From: JAJFJD01 sp965228695
GTDB lineage: Bacteria; Pseudomonadota; Alphaproteobacteria; UBA8366
Assembly: GCA_965228695.1 (NCBI GenBank)
Contig: CBDDIB010000002.1
Span: 2,170,001 to 2,234,000 of the forward strand
Direction of reading: 5' to 3'
DNA: 64,000 nt
Under the pieces are notes generated by a model. That model saw nothing but the letters and a program-made list of their open reading frames with translations, did no database searches and was not told the DNA's origin. Positions 7,172 to 15,639 of the stretch are shown one piece after another. Positions within the stretch are counted from its first letter, which is position 1. Every line of letters starts with the position of its first letter. Made by a program: the position numbers and the translations under genes.

Positions 7172-7627
7172 ATGACGGTTGCGAAGAAAGCCCCGACGAT
7201 CGAAGAGGCGTCGAAGACCCATCATGCGCCCATCATCCGGCGGCCGGACGAATACACGCCCGAGATGGGGCGGTTCGCCAATACGACGCAGATGGTGTTC
7301 CACCCGACCGAGGACGCGCCGACGGAGCCCAACGCCGGTGTGCTGACCTACCTCCCGGGCGCCAGCTTCCCGTTGCATAAACACGATTTTGCACAGGTCT
7401 GGTACGTGCTGGAGGGCGAGTGCAGCTTCGGCTCCGACACGCTGCGCACGGGCGACATGGTGTATTTGCAGGACCCGCATTTCGAGTATGACATGCACAC
7501 CGAGAACGGCTGCAAGATCCTGTTCGTGCAATATCAGGGCCCGACCACCGGCGGGCGCCCGGTCTACGAAGGACGCTTCAACAAGACCGAAGCGCCGAAC
7601 ATCGCCGAGGAAGATCTCGAGCATTAG
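7172..7627 (+). CDS. Cupin-domain protein
   Basis: A 151-residue single-domain cupin. The first cupin motif is visible around PGASFPLHKHDFAQVWYVLEGECSF (His-x-His and downstream Glu as likely metal ligands), and the second motif around DMVYLQDPHFEYDMHTENGCKILFVQY. Proteins of this size are often small metal-dependent dioxygenases, isomerases or sensor domains; the sequence gives no substrate. It starts 24 bases after the HdrC-like gene with a GGGAGAA ribosome-binding site, so it is probably in the same operon. I cannot name a specific function. Confidence 0.75.
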   Translation: MTVAKKAPTIEEASKTHHAPIIRRPDEYTPEMGRFANTTQMVFHPTEDAPTEPNAGVLTYLPGASFPLHKHDFAQVWYVLEGECSFGSDTLRTGDMVYLQDPHFEYDMHTENGCKILFVQYQGPTTGGRPVYEGRFNKTEAPNIAEEDLEH

Positions 7628-7729
7628 AAACTGCGGATCGCGGCGCGGTTGTCAGCGCATTGATGTCGTTTTCGGCGCGGAACTTTCGTAGCCTGACCGC
7701 TGATTCACTTTCGAGCGAAAGGAGCGGCC

Positions 7730-8134
7730 ATGTCTGGTCACGGAACCTTCATGTGGAACGAACTGGCGACCACCGATCCGGAGGCCTGCGCGGCATTTTA
7801 TAAAAAGTTGCTGGGTTGGACTGCCGAGGAAATGCCGATGCCGGATATGTCCGGCGTTTACACGGTCTTCAAGGCCGGCGATACGCCCGCGGCCGGCATG
7901 TTTAAGATGCAGGGTGAGCAATTTGCAGGGATTTCGCCGCATTGGATGTCCTACATCCATGTGGACGACGTGGACGCGGCGGTTACCCAGGCGCAGGAAT
8001 TGGGCGGTTCGGTGAAAGCCCCGGCATTCGACGTGCCCGGGGTGGGCCGGATCGCGGTGATCGCCGATCCCAGCGGCGGCGCGGTGGCCCTTATGAATCC
8101 AAGCGACGAGATGTGCCCCGAGGACCCTGGCTAG
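7730..8134 (+). CDS. VOC-family (glyoxalase/bleomycin-resistance fold) protein
   Basis: A 134-residue protein with two beta-alpha-beta-beta-beta modules of the vicinal oxygen chelate fold: residues 5-55 (GTFMWNELATTDPEACAAFYKKLLGW) and 65-130 (SYIHVDDVDAAVTQAQELGGSV, then GRIAVIADPSGGAVALM). An AAAGGAGCGG-type ribosome-binding site precedes the ATG. Such proteins include glyoxalases, metallochaperone-like and antibiotic-binding forms. The ligand residues are not clear enough to assign chemistry. It converges with the crotonase gene at 8185. Confidence 0.8.
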   Translation: MSGHGTFMWNELATTDPEACAAFYKKLLGWTAEEMPMPDMSGVYTVFKAGDTPAAGMFKMQGEQFAGISPHWMSYIHVDDVDAAVTQAQELGGSVKAPAFDVPGVGRIAVIADPSGGAVALMNPSDEMCPEDPG

Positions 8135-8184
8135 CGCAACATGGGGCTATCGCTAACGTGGCCGGTGGGAAAACTCAGTCCGTT

Positions 8185-8985
8185 CTAAAGTCCGCGAACC
8201 ACCGGGTCGCGTTTCTCCATGAAGGCCTTTCGGGCTTCCTTGGCGTCTTCGCTGGCGAAGGCGCGGTGGATCGTCGCCAATTCGAATCGCAGATGCGTTT
8301 CCAGGTCGATCGAGGTGGTGGCCTTGCCGATCGCCCGTTTCGTCAGGCGCGTGGTGATCGGCGACCATTTGGCGAGCGATTGGCAGTACTCGGCAAGCCG
8401 CGTCAGCATGTCATCGTCTTCGACCATCTCGCCCGCCATGCCCAACTGCACCGCTTCCTCGCCCATGACCGTCCGATTCTCCAGCATAAAGCGCATCGCC
8501 TGCTCGTAGCCGATCGCCTGCGATAGCGACCAACTCAGCCCGCCGTCCGGCGACCCGCCGATCCGAGTATAGCCGGCCATCAGCCGTGCGTTGCGCGACA
8601 CGATCCGCATATCCGCCGCCATGGCCAGCGACAGGCCCGCACCGACGGCGGCGCCGTTCACGCCGGCGACGACCGGCTTGTCGCAGCGTTGGCGCAGGAC
8701 GAGCAGGAAGCGGCCGACCCAGCTGATGTCGTCGAGTTGCCGGTCCTGCGGCGGCAGCGGCGATTGGCTGGGGTCGCGTTCCGCCGTCAGGTCGAGACCC
8801 GCGCAGAAGGCGTTGCCGGACCCGGTCAGCGCGATGACCCAGACCGAATCGTCCTTGGCCGCGTCCTCCACCGCCTTGACGATGCCCCAGGCGAGTTCGT
8901 CGTTCAGCGCGTTCATCTTTTCGGGCCGGTTGAGGGTGATGGTACGGACGTGGCCGTCCTGTTCGGTCTTGATGACGGAAGTCAT
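8185..8985 (-). CDS. Enoyl-CoA hydratase/isomerase (crotonase) family protein
   Basis: A 266-residue crotonase with both oxyanion-hole segments (ALTGSGNAFCAGLDL and VNGAAVGAGLSLAMAADMRI). At the place of the first hydratase Glu it has GYTRIGGSPDGGLSW, with an Asp in the PDGG turn as in PaaG-type 1,2-epoxyphenylacetyl-CoA isomerases. It may therefore be an isomerase or another crotonase rather than a classical hydratase. It stands alone on the minus strand, convergent with the VOC gene and divergent from the ModA-like gene, so its pathway is not indicated. Confidence 0.85.
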   Translation of the reverse strand: MTSVIKTEQDGHVRTITLNRPEKMNALNDELAWGIVKAVEDAAKDDSVWVIALTGSGNAFCAGLDLTAERDPSQSPLPPQDRQLDDISWVGRFLLVLRQRCDKPVVAGVNGAAVGAGLSLAMAADMRIVSRNARLMAGYTRIGGSPDGGLSWSLSQAIGYEQAMRFMLENRTVMGEEAVQLGMAGEMVEDDDMLTRLAEYCQSLAKWSPITTRLTKRAIGKATTSIDLETHLRFELATIHRAFASEDAKEARKAFMEKRDPVVRGL

Positions 8986-9115
8986 GGTCGCGGTCTCCGG
9001 TGTTGCTGTGTCGGTGCGTTTCGACCATACGCCGCGCGGATGTTGGGGCGCAATCGGTGGTGCGGAGGCCCCCTACGAGGGGTATGATGTCCGGACAACA
9101 AACTGGCGGGACAGG

Positions 9116-9820
9116 ATGGCGACGAGCGAATTCGATCTTGAAGTGTTGAGCGCGGGCGCGCCGCGGAACGGTGTGATGGGTTGCGTCGAGGCCTTCGCGG
9201 CATCGTCGGGTCTGCGCACCGATCTGCAGTTCGCGACCGCGCCGGTTCTGCGCGAAAAGGTGACCGGCGGCGATTGGACCGGCGATGCCATCGTGGCGCC
9301 GGTGCCGGTACTCGATACGTTCGAGGCGGCGGGGGCAATCCTGGTAGGACGCCGCGCGCCGGTCGGGTCGGTCCGCGCCGGGGTCGTCGTACCGGCAAAC
9401 GCGCCGGACCCGAAGATCGGCACACCGGAGGAACTGCGCCAGTCGCTTCTCGCGGCGGACATGGTGGTCCACAACGTGGCCTCAAGCGGGCAATACATAA
9501 AGACGATGATCGAGGAGATGGGCCTCGCCGCCGATATCGCGGACAAGACCGTCTGCACGCCGACCGGGTCCGCCGTGATCGAGACGGTGGCGGAGAACAG
9601 CGATAAGACGGTGATCGGCTTCGGGCAGAGTACCGAAATTCAGCGGCTCGCCCATCTGGGCGCACGGCTGGCGGGGCCGTTGCCGGGTACTCTGGCGAAA
9701 TCGACAACCTATGCCGCGGCGATCCGGGCCGGCGGTGACGAGGCCGCCGCCGGGCGTTTTCTAGCATTCTTGGAGAGTGAGGCCGCGCGCGACATTCTCA
9801 CGTCGGCCGGTGTCGAATAG
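9116..9820 (+). CDS. ModA-like substrate-binding-domain protein, apparently cytoplasmic
   Basis: A 234-residue protein with a type II periplasmic-binding fold resembling molybdate-binding ModA (PVLDTFEAAGAILVGRRAPVGSVRAGVVVPANAPDP, VVHNVASSGQYIKTMIEEMGL, LAKSTTYAAAIRAGG, RFLAFLESEAARDIL). The start at 9116 follows a GGGACAGG ribosome-binding site; longer upstream frames would run antisense to the crotonase gene. Unusually for this fold there is no signal peptide or lipobox, and no ABC permease or ATPase gene nearby, so it is probably a cytoplasmic binding protein or an enzyme derived from this family. Ligand unknown. Confidence 0.75.
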   Translation: MATSEFDLEVLSAGAPRNGVMGCVEAFAASSGLRTDLQFATAPVLREKVTGGDWTGDAIVAPVPVLDTFEAAGAILVGRRAPVGSVRAGVVVPANAPDPKIGTPEELRQSLLAADMVVHNVASSGQYIKTMIEEMGLAADIADKTVCTPTGSAVIETVAENSDKTVIGFGQSTEIQRLAHLGARLAGPLPGTLAKSTTYAAAIRAGGDEAAAGRFLAFLESEAARDILTSAGVE

Positions 9821-9881
9821 GATCGGCTGATCCTTTCTATATCGATGGTCGAGCTGAAGCTCTCGTTGGGAACTCAAACCA

Positions 9882-10181
9882 TTGCAACCGCCGTACATCA
9901 TTGCTGAGGTCGCTTTGTTGCCTTCTTCGGAGGGTGGCAGAAAAGGACCGACACCATCAGATTGGTTTGGCTGCGTCATCGTTATTGATGACGAGAATTT
10001 TGATTGCCGACTATTGCTAGGTAGCAAGGGGCCGATTTCTCCCGGTGAACGTCGAGAAAATGTTTCGATCAAGTTTCTCAGACCCGATTTTGTGTTGCCG
10101 CTACTCTCAATCGGAAAGGACTTCCAATTCTGGGAAGGAGGCATAATCGGTAATGGTGTTGTCACAAAGATTGCCCAATGA
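9882..10181 (+). CDS. Stand-alone EF-Tu domain III-like protein
   Basis: A protein of about 99 residues starting at a TTG. It begins YIIAEVALLPSSEGGRKGP and ends FQFWEGGIIGNGVVTKI. These match the first strand (E-V-x-L-x-x-x-E-G-G-R) and last strands (F-x-x-R-E-G-G-x-T-V-G-x-G-V-V) of domain III of elongation factor Tu. The GTPase domain and domain II are absent. The gene is less GC-rich than its neighbours and is closed by a strong terminator four bases after its stop. Domain III of EF-Tu contacts tRNA, EF-Ts and several toxins; a free copy could be a decoy, immunity or regulatory protein, but this is speculation. The start could lie a few codons later. Confidence 0.65.
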   Translation: MQPPYIIAEVALLPSSEGGRKGPTPSDWFGCVIVIDDENFDCRLLLGSKGPISPGERRENVSIKFLRPDFVLPLLSIGKDFQFWEGGIIGNGVVTKIAQ

Positions 10182-10184
10182 AAA

Positions 10185-10213
10185 GGCGCGGCGATGGAAA
10201 CCACCGCCGCGCC
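10185..10213. terminator. Bidirectional terminator between convergent genes
   Basis: GGCGCGGCG (10185-10193) pairs with CGCCGCGCC (10205-10213), with an inner TGG/CCA extension and an AAA loop. On the minus strand the stem is followed by TTTT, so it should end the aldehyde dehydrogenase transcript; on the plus strand it sits immediately after the EF-Tu-like gene stop. Confidence 0.75.
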
Positions 10214-10235
10214 CAAACTGTCCGTATCTCCGCGC

Positions 10236-11666
10236 CTAGCTCTGCTGCGCGACATACTTGGTGTTGAGATAAGCCTCCAGGCCTTCGATGCCGCCTTCCG
10301 AACCGTGGCCGCTTGCCTTCACGCCGCCGAACGGGGTTTCCGGCATGGAGATCGCCAGGCTGTTGACGCCGACCATGCCGCTTTGCAGCTTCTCGGACAC
10401 CGCGGCCGCGGTCTTCTCCGATGAGGTGAAGGCATAGGCGGCGAGGCCGTATTCAAGGCCGTTCGCTTTCTCCATCACTTCGTCGAAATCCTTGAACCGG
10501 CTGATCGGGGCAAGCGGACCGAACGGCTCGTCATACATCACGCGCGCGTCGTCTGGCACGTCGGAGATCACCGTCGGCTCGAAGAAGTAGCCGTTGTTGC
10601 CGATGCGCTCGCCGCCGGCTTCGATCGTTGCGCCGTGGTCGCGCGCGTCGGCGACGAATTCCTGCATCGCCTCCAGGCGGCGCGGATTGGCCAGCGGGCC
10701 CATCTGCATGCCGTCTTCCATGCCGTTGCCGACCTTCATCGCCTTGGCCGCCTCGGTGAAGGATTTCACGAATTTCGAATAGTGCGAGTCCTGCACGTAG
10801 AATCGCGTTGGCGAGATACAGACCTGCCCGGCGTTCCGGTACTTGCCGCCGACCACGGTCTTCACGACGTTCTCCACATCGGTGTCGTCGAACACGATGA
10901 CCGGCGAATGGCCGCCGAGTTCCATGGTGGTTCGCTTCAGGCCTTCGGCCGCCTGCGCCATCAGCAGCTTGCCGACCGGAATCGATCCGGTGAAAGAAAT
11001 CTTGCGGATGACCGGCGAGGCGATGATGTGCTTGGACACCTCGGCGGGCACGCCGAAGACGACGTTGAGCACGCCGTTCGGCAGGCCCGCGTCCTGAAAG
11101 GCGCGGGCGAGCGCGATGCAGGTGCCGGGCGTCTCTTCCGACGCCTTGATGATGCAGGAGCAGCCCGCGGCGATCGCGCCGGCCATCTTCCGGATCGGCG
11201 TCACCGCCGGGAAATTCCAGGGCGTGAAGGCGGCGACGGGGCCGACCGGCTCCTTATAGACATACTGGCGCATGCCCGGCATCCGGCCCGGAATGATGCG
11301 GCCGTAAGTGCGCTTGCCTTCCTCCGCGTACCAGTCGGTGATGTCGGCGCTGACCATCACCTCGATATGCGCCTCGGCGAAGACCTTGCCTTCCTCCAGG
11401 ACGAGGGTCTCGGCGATCTCCTTCGACCGTTCTCGCATCAGCGCGGCGGCCTTCTGCATGATCTTGCCGCGGTCGTAAGGAGCCGTTTCGCGCCAGACCG
11501 GGAAGGCCTTCTCGGCGGCGGCCAAGGCATGGTCCAGGTCCTGCGGCGATGCGTGCGGCAGGTCGGCGATAGTTTCCTCGGTCGCCGGGTTGATGACCGG
11601 TTCGGCCTTGCCGTCGCTGCCGGCGCGCCATTCGCCGTCGATGAGAAGTTCGAGCTTTTCGTACAT
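10236..11666 (-). CDS. NAD(P)-dependent aldehyde dehydrogenase (succinate-semialdehyde dehydrogenase type)
   Basis: A 476-residue ALDH-superfamily enzyme. The oxyanion/cofactor segment FTPWNFPAVTPIRKMAGAIAAGC, the catalytic Glu in ELGGHSPVIVF and the catalytic Cys in NAGQVCISPTRF are all present. The C-terminal ETPFGGVKASGHGSEGG motif is typical of the succinate-semialdehyde/GabD and betaine-aldehyde branches. It oxidises an aldehyde to the acid. The substrate is not fixed by sequence, and a role with phosphonoacetaldehyde from the phnW unit 5 kb away is only a possibility. An AAGGAAATC ribosome-binding site precedes the ATG. It lies downstream of a CoA-transferase gene on the same strand, 134 bases apart. 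Confidence 0.85.
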   Translation of the reverse strand: MYEKLELLIDGEWRAGSDGKAEPVINPATEETIADLPHASPQDLDHALAAAEKAFPVWRETAPYDRGKIMQKAAALMRERSKEIAETLVLEEGKVFAEAHIEVMVSADITDWYAEEGKRTYGRIIPGRMPGMRQYVYKEPVGPVAAFTPWNFPAVTPIRKMAGAIAAGCSCIIKASEETPGTCIALARAFQDAGLPNGVLNVVFGVPAEVSKHIIASPVIRKISFTGSIPVGKLLMAQAAEGLKRTTMELGGHSPVIVFDDTDVENVVKTVVGGKYRNAGQVCISPTRFYVQDSHYSKFVKSFTEAAKAMKVGNGMEDGMQMGPLANPRRLEAMQEFVADARDHGATIEAGGERIGNNGYFFEPTVISDVPDDARVMYDEPFGPLAPISRFKDFDEVMEKANGLEYGLAAYAFTSSEKTAAAVSEKLQSGMVGVNSLAISMPETPFGGVKASGHGSEGGIEGLEAYLNTKYVAQQS

Positions 11667-11800
11667 GGTGATTTCCTTCGAAGTGTACGCGGCGCCGGGC
11701 CGCTGGTTTCACCGAGATTGTTGTGTTCGGTATGGATATGGGGCTCGGACGCCGCTCCGCCGACCCTTTGGGAAAATTATTTCCGAAAAGGCCAGTTCGG

Positions 11801-13000
11801 CTAGGCGATGATACCCGCGGATTTTAAACGTTCAATGGCGTCGCTCTCGAGATCGAGCATGTCGGACAATATCTCGTCGGTATGCTGGCCCAGCAGGGGC
11901 GGCGCGGTGGATTGCACCACCGGCGTGTCCGAGAATTTCAGCGGGCTGCCGAGCGCCTTGATCGTTCCCGCCGTGGGGTGCGGAATGTCGAGCACCATGT
12001 CCCGGTCCAAGACTTCCTGGGCGGAGAAAACTTCGGGAAAGCTGCGGATCGGCGCGATCGGCACGTTCGCCGCGCCGAGCTTTTCGATCCAACTCTCGCG
12101 GCTTTCTTTGGCCAAGGCCGCGCCAATCTCTTTATGGACCGCCGCCTGATTCTCGACCCGGGCCGCGTTGGTTTCGTAGCGCGGGTCCGTCGCCATGTCC
12201 GGCCTATCAATCGCTTCGGCCATCCGGGCGAACATCGCGTCGTTTCCGCACAGCACCATCAGCGGCTGGTCGGCGGTTTCATAGACATAGAAGGGCACGA
12301 CACTGCCGTGACCGTTGCCGACCCGGACCGGCGGGTCGCCCGACGCCAGGAACTGGACCGCCAACTGGCTCATCAACAGCAGCGTGCAGTCATGCATCGA
12401 CAGGTCGATATGCTGGCCTTTGTCGGTCTGTTGCCGCGCCATCAGGGCCGCGAGGATCGAGATCGTCGCCCAAAGCCCGGTCGGATAATCGGCCACCGCG
12501 CCTCCGCACCGGACCGGCGTGCCCTCCGGTTCGCCGGTCACCGACATCAGCCCCGACATCGCCTGAATGACATAGTCATAGGCCGCGCGGCCGGCCATCG
12601 GACCCTCCTGACCGAAGCCGGAGATCGAGCAATAGACCAGCTTCGGGTTCACGGCCGACAGGGCGGCGTAGTTGATGCCGAGCCGCTTGGTCACACCGGG
12701 ACGGAAGTTTTCGATCAGCACGTCCGACTGCGCCACCAGGTCCTTCAGAATCTGCAGCCCTTCCGGTTTCGACAGGTCGAGGCAGATGCTGGACTTGTTC
12801 CGGTTCATCGCGAAGAAGTAGGCCGCCTCGCCGCCGACGGCGGGTGGCTTCCAATGGCGCGTGTCGTCGCCGTCCGGGTGTTCGACCTTGATGACTTCGG
12901 CACCCAGGTCTCCGAGGATCTGGCCGCAGAATGGGCCCGCGATGATGCGGCCGAGGTCAAGAACACGGATGCCGTTGAGAATACCGGTGCTGTTGCTCAT
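11801..13000 (-). CDS. CaiB/BaiF-family CoA-transferase (first of three)
   Basis: A 399-residue class III CoA-transferase: GIRVLDLGRIIAGPFCGQILGDLGAEVIKVEHPDGDDTRHW at the N-terminus, FFAMNRNKSSICLDLSKPEG, the AAYDYVIQAMSGLMSVTGEPEG active-site region, and a C-terminal helix-rich part. I chose the ATG at 13000 because family homology starts there; an upstream ATG at 13072 would add 24 unrelated residues. Class III enzymes move CoA between carboxylic acids (formyl-, succinyl-, carnitinyl-CoA and others) through an Asp-bound anhydride. The substrates are unknown. It is divergent from the dimethylglycine dehydrogenase-like gene. Confidence 0.88.
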   Translation of the reverse strand: MSNSTGILNGIRVLDLGRIIAGPFCGQILGDLGAEVIKVEHPDGDDTRHWKPPAVGGEAAYFFAMNRNKSSICLDLSKPEGLQILKDLVAQSDVLIENFRPGVTKRLGINYAALSAVNPKLVYCSISGFGQEGPMAGRAAYDYVIQAMSGLMSVTGEPEGTPVRCGGAVADYPTGLWATISILAALMARQQTDKGQHIDLSMHDCTLLLMSQLAVQFLASGDPPVRVGNGHGSVVPFYVYETADQPLMVLCGNDAMFARMAEAIDRPDMATDPRYETNAARVENQAAVHKEIGAALAKESRESWIEKLGAANVPIAPIRSFPEVFSAQEVLDRDMVLDIPHPTAGTIKALGSPLKFSDTPVVQSTAPPLLGQHTDEILSDMLDLESDAIERLKSAGIIA

Positions 13001-13110
13001 GAGTTTTTTTTGTCGTGTGGTTTGTTCAGGCTGGGCAGGGTGGCGATATAAACACAAAGCGGCCAGCGGCATAAGCCCGGGCCGAATGCCGGATCGTCCG
13101 GAAGGAAACG

Positions 13111-13200
13111 ATGGACACTGTCGATCCTACGGCGCTACCGTTTGGATTGGAAAATTTTCCGGCCATCTGGGCCGAGTGGGACATAAATCATGAACAATAA
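13111..13200 (+). CDS. Possible 29-residue leader peptide upstream of the flavoprotein gene
   Basis: A short open frame starting at an ATG preceded by a strong GGAAGGA ribosome-binding site, ending at a TAA that overlaps the first eleven bases of the flavoprotein gene in another reading frame. The peptide starts MDTVDPTALPFG and contains two Trp. The downstream gene has a weaker ribosome-binding site of its own, so translation of the leader may couple to or regulate the flavoprotein. There is no independent evidence that the peptide is made; it could be chance. Confidence 0.35.
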   Translation: MDTVDPTALPFGLENFPAIWAEWDINHEQ

Positions 13201-15637
13201 TCTGCCCGATCAAGCTCAATTGGTCATTATCGGCGGCGGGATCGTCGGATGCAGTGTCGCCTATCACCTCACCAAGCTAGGATGGAAGGATGTCCTGCTG
13301 CTGGAGCAGGGTCGATTGAGCGGCGGCACCACATGGCACGCGGCCGGGTTGGTCGGCCAGCTTCGGGTCAACGAGGATCTGACCCGGCTGATCCAATACA
13401 GCACGCAACTCTATGAATCGCTGGAAGAGGAGACAGGGCTGGCCACCGGCTGGAAACGGTGCGGCAGTCTCGCCGTCGCGCGCACGCCGGACCGGATGAC
13501 CGCGCTGCGGCGGACGGCGGCGATGGCCGCGGCCTATAACGTCGAGGCGGAACTGGTCGACGCCGCCGAAGCGGCCCGGCGCTGGCCGGTGATGCGCAGC
13601 GACGACCTGCAGGGCGGCGTATGGATTCCCGGCGACGGCAAGGCCAATCCCACCGATTTGACCCAGGCTCTTGCGAAAGGCGCGCGGCAGGGCGGCGCGA
13701 CGATCGTCGAGGGTGTCCGGGTAACCGGCATAAAGACGCAGGACGGCGTTGTGCGCGGCGTGGAAACCGACGGCGGCGACATCCAGGCCGATGTAGTCGT
13801 CAACTGCGGCGGCCAATGGGCGCGCAAGATCGGCGCCATGTGCGGTGTCGACGTGCCGCTCTATTCCTGCGAGCACATGTATATCGTCACCCGGCAAATC
13901 GACGGCATTACGCCGGATCTGCCGGTCATGCGCGATTACGACGGCATGATCTACTTCAAGGAAGAGGTAGGCGGCTTGGTGATGGGCGGCTTCGAGCCGT
14001 CCGCGAAGCCCTGGGGCATGGACGGTATTCCCGACGAGTTCGAATTTACGCTGTTGCCCGACGATTGGGATCAGTTCGAAATCCTGATGACCAATGCGAT
14101 GCACCGGGTTCCCGCGTTGGAGACCGTCGAGGTGCGCCAATTCATCAACGGGCCGGAGAGTTTTACCCCGGACGCGAACTACATCCTGGGCGAGGCGCCG
14201 GGCCTGTCCGGTTTCTTCGTCGGGGCTGGATTCAACTCGATGGGAATCGCCAGCGCCGGCGGCGCGGGCAAGGCCTTGGCCGAGTGGATCGTCGACGGCT
14301 CGCCGACGCTTGACCTGTGGCCGGTCGATATCCGCCGCTTCGCGCCGTTCCACAACAACGAGAAGTGGCTTCGCGATCGCGTCAGCGAAGTCGTCGGCAT
14401 GCATTATGCGATGCCATGGCCCAACCGGGAGCTGGAAAGCGGCCGGCCGCTCCGCATGTCACCGTTCTATGACCGGTTGAAGGAGAAGGGCGCCTGTTTC
14501 GGCAGCAAGATGGGATGGGAGCGTCCGATCTGGTTCGCGGATAAGGGGGCCGCTCCGGAAAACGAGTATTCCTATGGCCGCCAGAACTCGTTCCCGAATG
14601 TCGCAGCCGAATGCCGCGCGGTGCGGGAGACCGTCGGCGTCTTCGATCAAACATCTTTTTCGAAGTTCCTTATGCAGGGCCGGCATGCGGAATCGGCCAT
14701 GCAATCCTTGTGCGCGAACGATGTCGGCGTGACGCCCGGGCGCACCGTCTATACAGGTATGTTGAATCCCAGCGGTGGGTACGAAAGCGATGTTACCGTG
14801 ACCCGGCTGGCCGAGGAGCAGTTCCTGATCGTCTCCGGGTCCGCCCAAGCAATCCGCGATTTCGATTGGATGTCGCGTCACATTCCGCCGGACGCCGATG
14901 CCTATCTCACCGACGTGACGTCGGCCTATGCGGTGCTGGGCGTCATGGGGCCGAAATCACGCGATCTGTTGTCGCGGGTCTGCAAGACGGACTTATCCAA
15001 TGAGGCGTTTCCCTTCGCGACGATGCAGGAGATCGATATCGCCCATGCGCCGATCTGGGCGGTCCGCATCACATATGTCGGTGAACTTGGCTGGGAGTTG
15101 TATATCCCGACTGAGTTCGGCGGCGCGGTCTATGAGGCTCTTGAGTCGGCAGGCGAAGACGTGGGACTGCGAGATGCCGGTTATTACGCGATGGAGAGTC
15201 TGCGGCTGGAGAAGGGATACCGGGCGTGGAGCCATGAACTTACCCCGGACGTGACTCCGTTCGAAGCGGGGCTTGCCTTCGCGTTGCGTCTCGAGAAAGA
15301 GAACAGCTTCATCGGGCGCGATGCGGTGTGCGCCGCCGGCGCGGATGACCCAGACCGGCGTCTCGTGATGCTCACCGTCGACGATCCCGATCCGGTCTTG
15401 TGGGGCGGTGAGATGATACTTTGCGACGGCGAGCCGATCGGCGATGTCCGCTCGGGCGCCTATGGGCATACGCTGGGCCGGTCCGTCGGCAGCGGTTTCG
15501 TTAAACGAGAGCCCGGGCAAAGCGATGCCGAGATTCTGTCCGGCCGGTACCAGATTGAGATTGCAGGGGAGCGCTATGACGCGACACCGCATCTCCGCGC
15601 GCCGTATGACCCGAAGTCGGAACGGGTTCGGCGATAG
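13190..15637 (+). CDS. Dimethylglycine/sarcosine dehydrogenase-like flavoprotein with GcvT domains
   Basis: An 815-residue two-part enzyme. The N-terminal half is a D-amino-acid-oxidase-type FAD domain (VIIGGGIVGCSVAYHL at about residues 12-27). The SGGTTWHAAGL segment places a His at residue 50 where dimethylglycine and sarcosine dehydrogenases bind FAD covalently. The C-terminal half (about residues 430-800) is a glycine-cleavage T-protein-like folate domain (RLEKGYRAWSHELTPDVTPFEAGLAFAL). Family members oxidatively demethylate N-methyl compounds and pass the one-carbon unit to tetrahydrofolate. The substrate is unknown. Just downstream, convergent by two bases, lies the LysR-phnW unit, so an N-methylated phosphonate is one option among many. 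Confidence 0.85.
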   Translation: MNNNLPDQAQLVIIGGGIVGCSVAYHLTKLGWKDVLLLEQGRLSGGTTWHAAGLVGQLRVNEDLTRLIQYSTQLYESLEEETGLATGWKRCGSLAVARTPDRMTALRRTAAMAAAYNVEAELVDAAEAARRWPVMRSDDLQGGVWIPGDGKANPTDLTQALAKGARQGGATIVEGVRVTGIKTQDGVVRGVETDGGDIQADVVVNCGGQWARKIGAMCGVDVPLYSCEHMYIVTRQIDGITPDLPVMRDYDGMIYFKEEVGGLVMGGFEPSAKPWGMDGIPDEFEFTLLPDDWDQFEILMTNAMHRVPALETVEVRQFINGPESFTPDANYILGEAPGLSGFFVGAGFNSMGIASAGGAGKALAEWIVDGSPTLDLWPVDIRRFAPFHNNEKWLRDRVSEVVGMHYAMPWPNRELESGRPLRMSPFYDRLKEKGACFGSKMGWERPIWFADKGAAPENEYSYGRQNSFPNVAAECRAVRETVGVFDQTSFSKFLMQGRHAESAMQSLCANDVGVTPGRTVYTGMLNPSGGYESDVTVTRLAEEQFLIVSGSAQAIRDFDWMSRHIPPDADAYLTDVTSAYAVLGVMGPKSRDLLSRVCKTDLSNEAFPFATMQEIDIAHAPIWAVRITYVGELGWELYIPTEFGGAVYEALESAGEDVGLRDAGYYAMESLRLEKGYRAWSHELTPDVTPFEAGLAFALRLEKENSFIGRDAVCAAGADDPDRRLVMLTVDDPDPVLWGGEMILCDGEPIGDVRSGAYGHTLGRSVGSGFVKREPGQSDAEILSGRYQIEIAGERYDATPHLRAPYDPKSERVRR

Positions 15638-15639
15638 CA

